Of a DNA stretch of 64,000 bases, positions 63,750 to 64,000 are shown one piece after another. Below the pieces are notes generated by a model. That model saw nothing but the letters and a program-made list of their open reading frames with translations. It was not told where the DNA came from and did not search any database. Made by a program: the position numbers and the translations under genes. How positions within the stretch are numbered: the first letter of the stretch is position 1; every line of letters begins with the position of its first letter. Source of the DNA: Pomphorhynchus laevis (taxonomy: Eukaryota > Acanthocephala > Palaeacanthocephala > Echinorhynchida > Pomphorhynchidae); NCBI GenBank assembly GCA_012934845.2, contig WNNJ02002689.1, positions 1 to 64,000 on the forward strand, read 5' to 3'.

Positions 63750-64000
63750 TGTTCACAATTTTCGCAGGCAACCCAAGGGACCTGAGAGAAGAGATAACAA
63801 GGAATGGAAATGCGGTCAAATGCAGCAGAAAAATCGAGAATGACAGCTACAGCTAGCTGATGACTGTTATCTTGACAAAACTGATGCACTTCACCTATTG
63901 TCGAATGGACCGAGCGATATTTTACGTACGCATGAAAACCTGGTGGGATAAAATTTCGCCTACTCAGATGGTCGTGGATTTTACTCGCAAGCGCTTTTTT
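63750..64000 (-). mobile_element. Jockey-like LINE RT fragment (runs off the window)
   Basis: The minus strand matches 60710-60960 closely: HLSRxNxIPPGFHxxVKYRSVHS, then FCQDNSHQLAVAVILDFSAAFDRISIP (motif A). It is less diverged from the 61 kb copy than the other fragments. The element continues beyond 64000. Confidence 0.8.

Noticed and set aside
1-64000. tRNA, rRNA genes and CRISPR arrays
   Set aside because: No tRNA A/B box pair in a cloverleaf context, no conserved rRNA core and no spacer-repeat pattern was recognised by eye. A tRNAscan-SE and Infernal run would be decisive.

Overview
The window is a strongly AT-rich stretch of an animal nuclear genome. One host coding exon is recognisable: the MH1 (DNA-binding) exon of a Smad4/Medea gene on the minus strand near 9 kb, ending in a canonical GTAAGT donor. 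Smad4 makes this a metazoan. The mix of Jockey-, CR1- and RTE-like LINEs, a GIY-YIG Penelope-like element, a MULE with a FLYWCH-like finger and a Tc1-like element would fit an arthropod, but the exact group cannot be read from the sequence. No other Smad4 exon is visible, so most of the window is probably intron or intergenic DNA filled with mobile elements.

Layout: 0-6 kb holds an unrecognised coding-like remnant, copies of a dispersed repeat and a minus-strand CR1-like LINE. 6.4-7.5 kb has an interspersed repeat and a fragment of an unusual reverse transcriptase. The Smad4 exon is at 8.97-9.37 kb. 13-15.3 kb holds an internally deleted Jockey-like LINE beside short tandem repeats. 17-19 kb has hAT-like remnants and repeats carrying hammerhead ribozyme motifs. 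21.9-24 kb is a reverse transcriptase-endonuclease element. 25-28.6 kb is a dense cluster of a MITE, more hammerhead repeats and three long inverted repeats. 28.7-30.4 kb is a decayed Tc1/IS630-type transposon. 35.4-38.5 kb is a roughly 80-bp satellite array interrupted by an apparently intact 1.69-kb MULE. 39.8-54.5 kb holds further LINE fragments, an RTE-like LINE and two more hammerhead-bearing repeat families. 56.3-56.9 kb is a Ty3/Gypsy fossil. 58-61.8 kb is the longest Jockey-like LINE copy. 62.3-63.4 kb is the 3' part of a Penelope-like element.

The most notable signal is a set of small repeats with type I hammerhead ribozyme cores, here called RZ-A to RZ-E. Seven sites have clear cores and three pairing stems or near-stems, and five more are decayed. 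Two families sit as head-to-tail dimers whose predicted cleavage sites are 293 and 346 nt apart. That is the arrangement expected of retrozymes, non-autonomous circular-RNA retroelements. A Penelope-like element, the class known to carry such ribozymes, lies in the same window. The second notable element is the MULE, with an uninterrupted 452-aa transposase, a visible DDE triad and matching termini.
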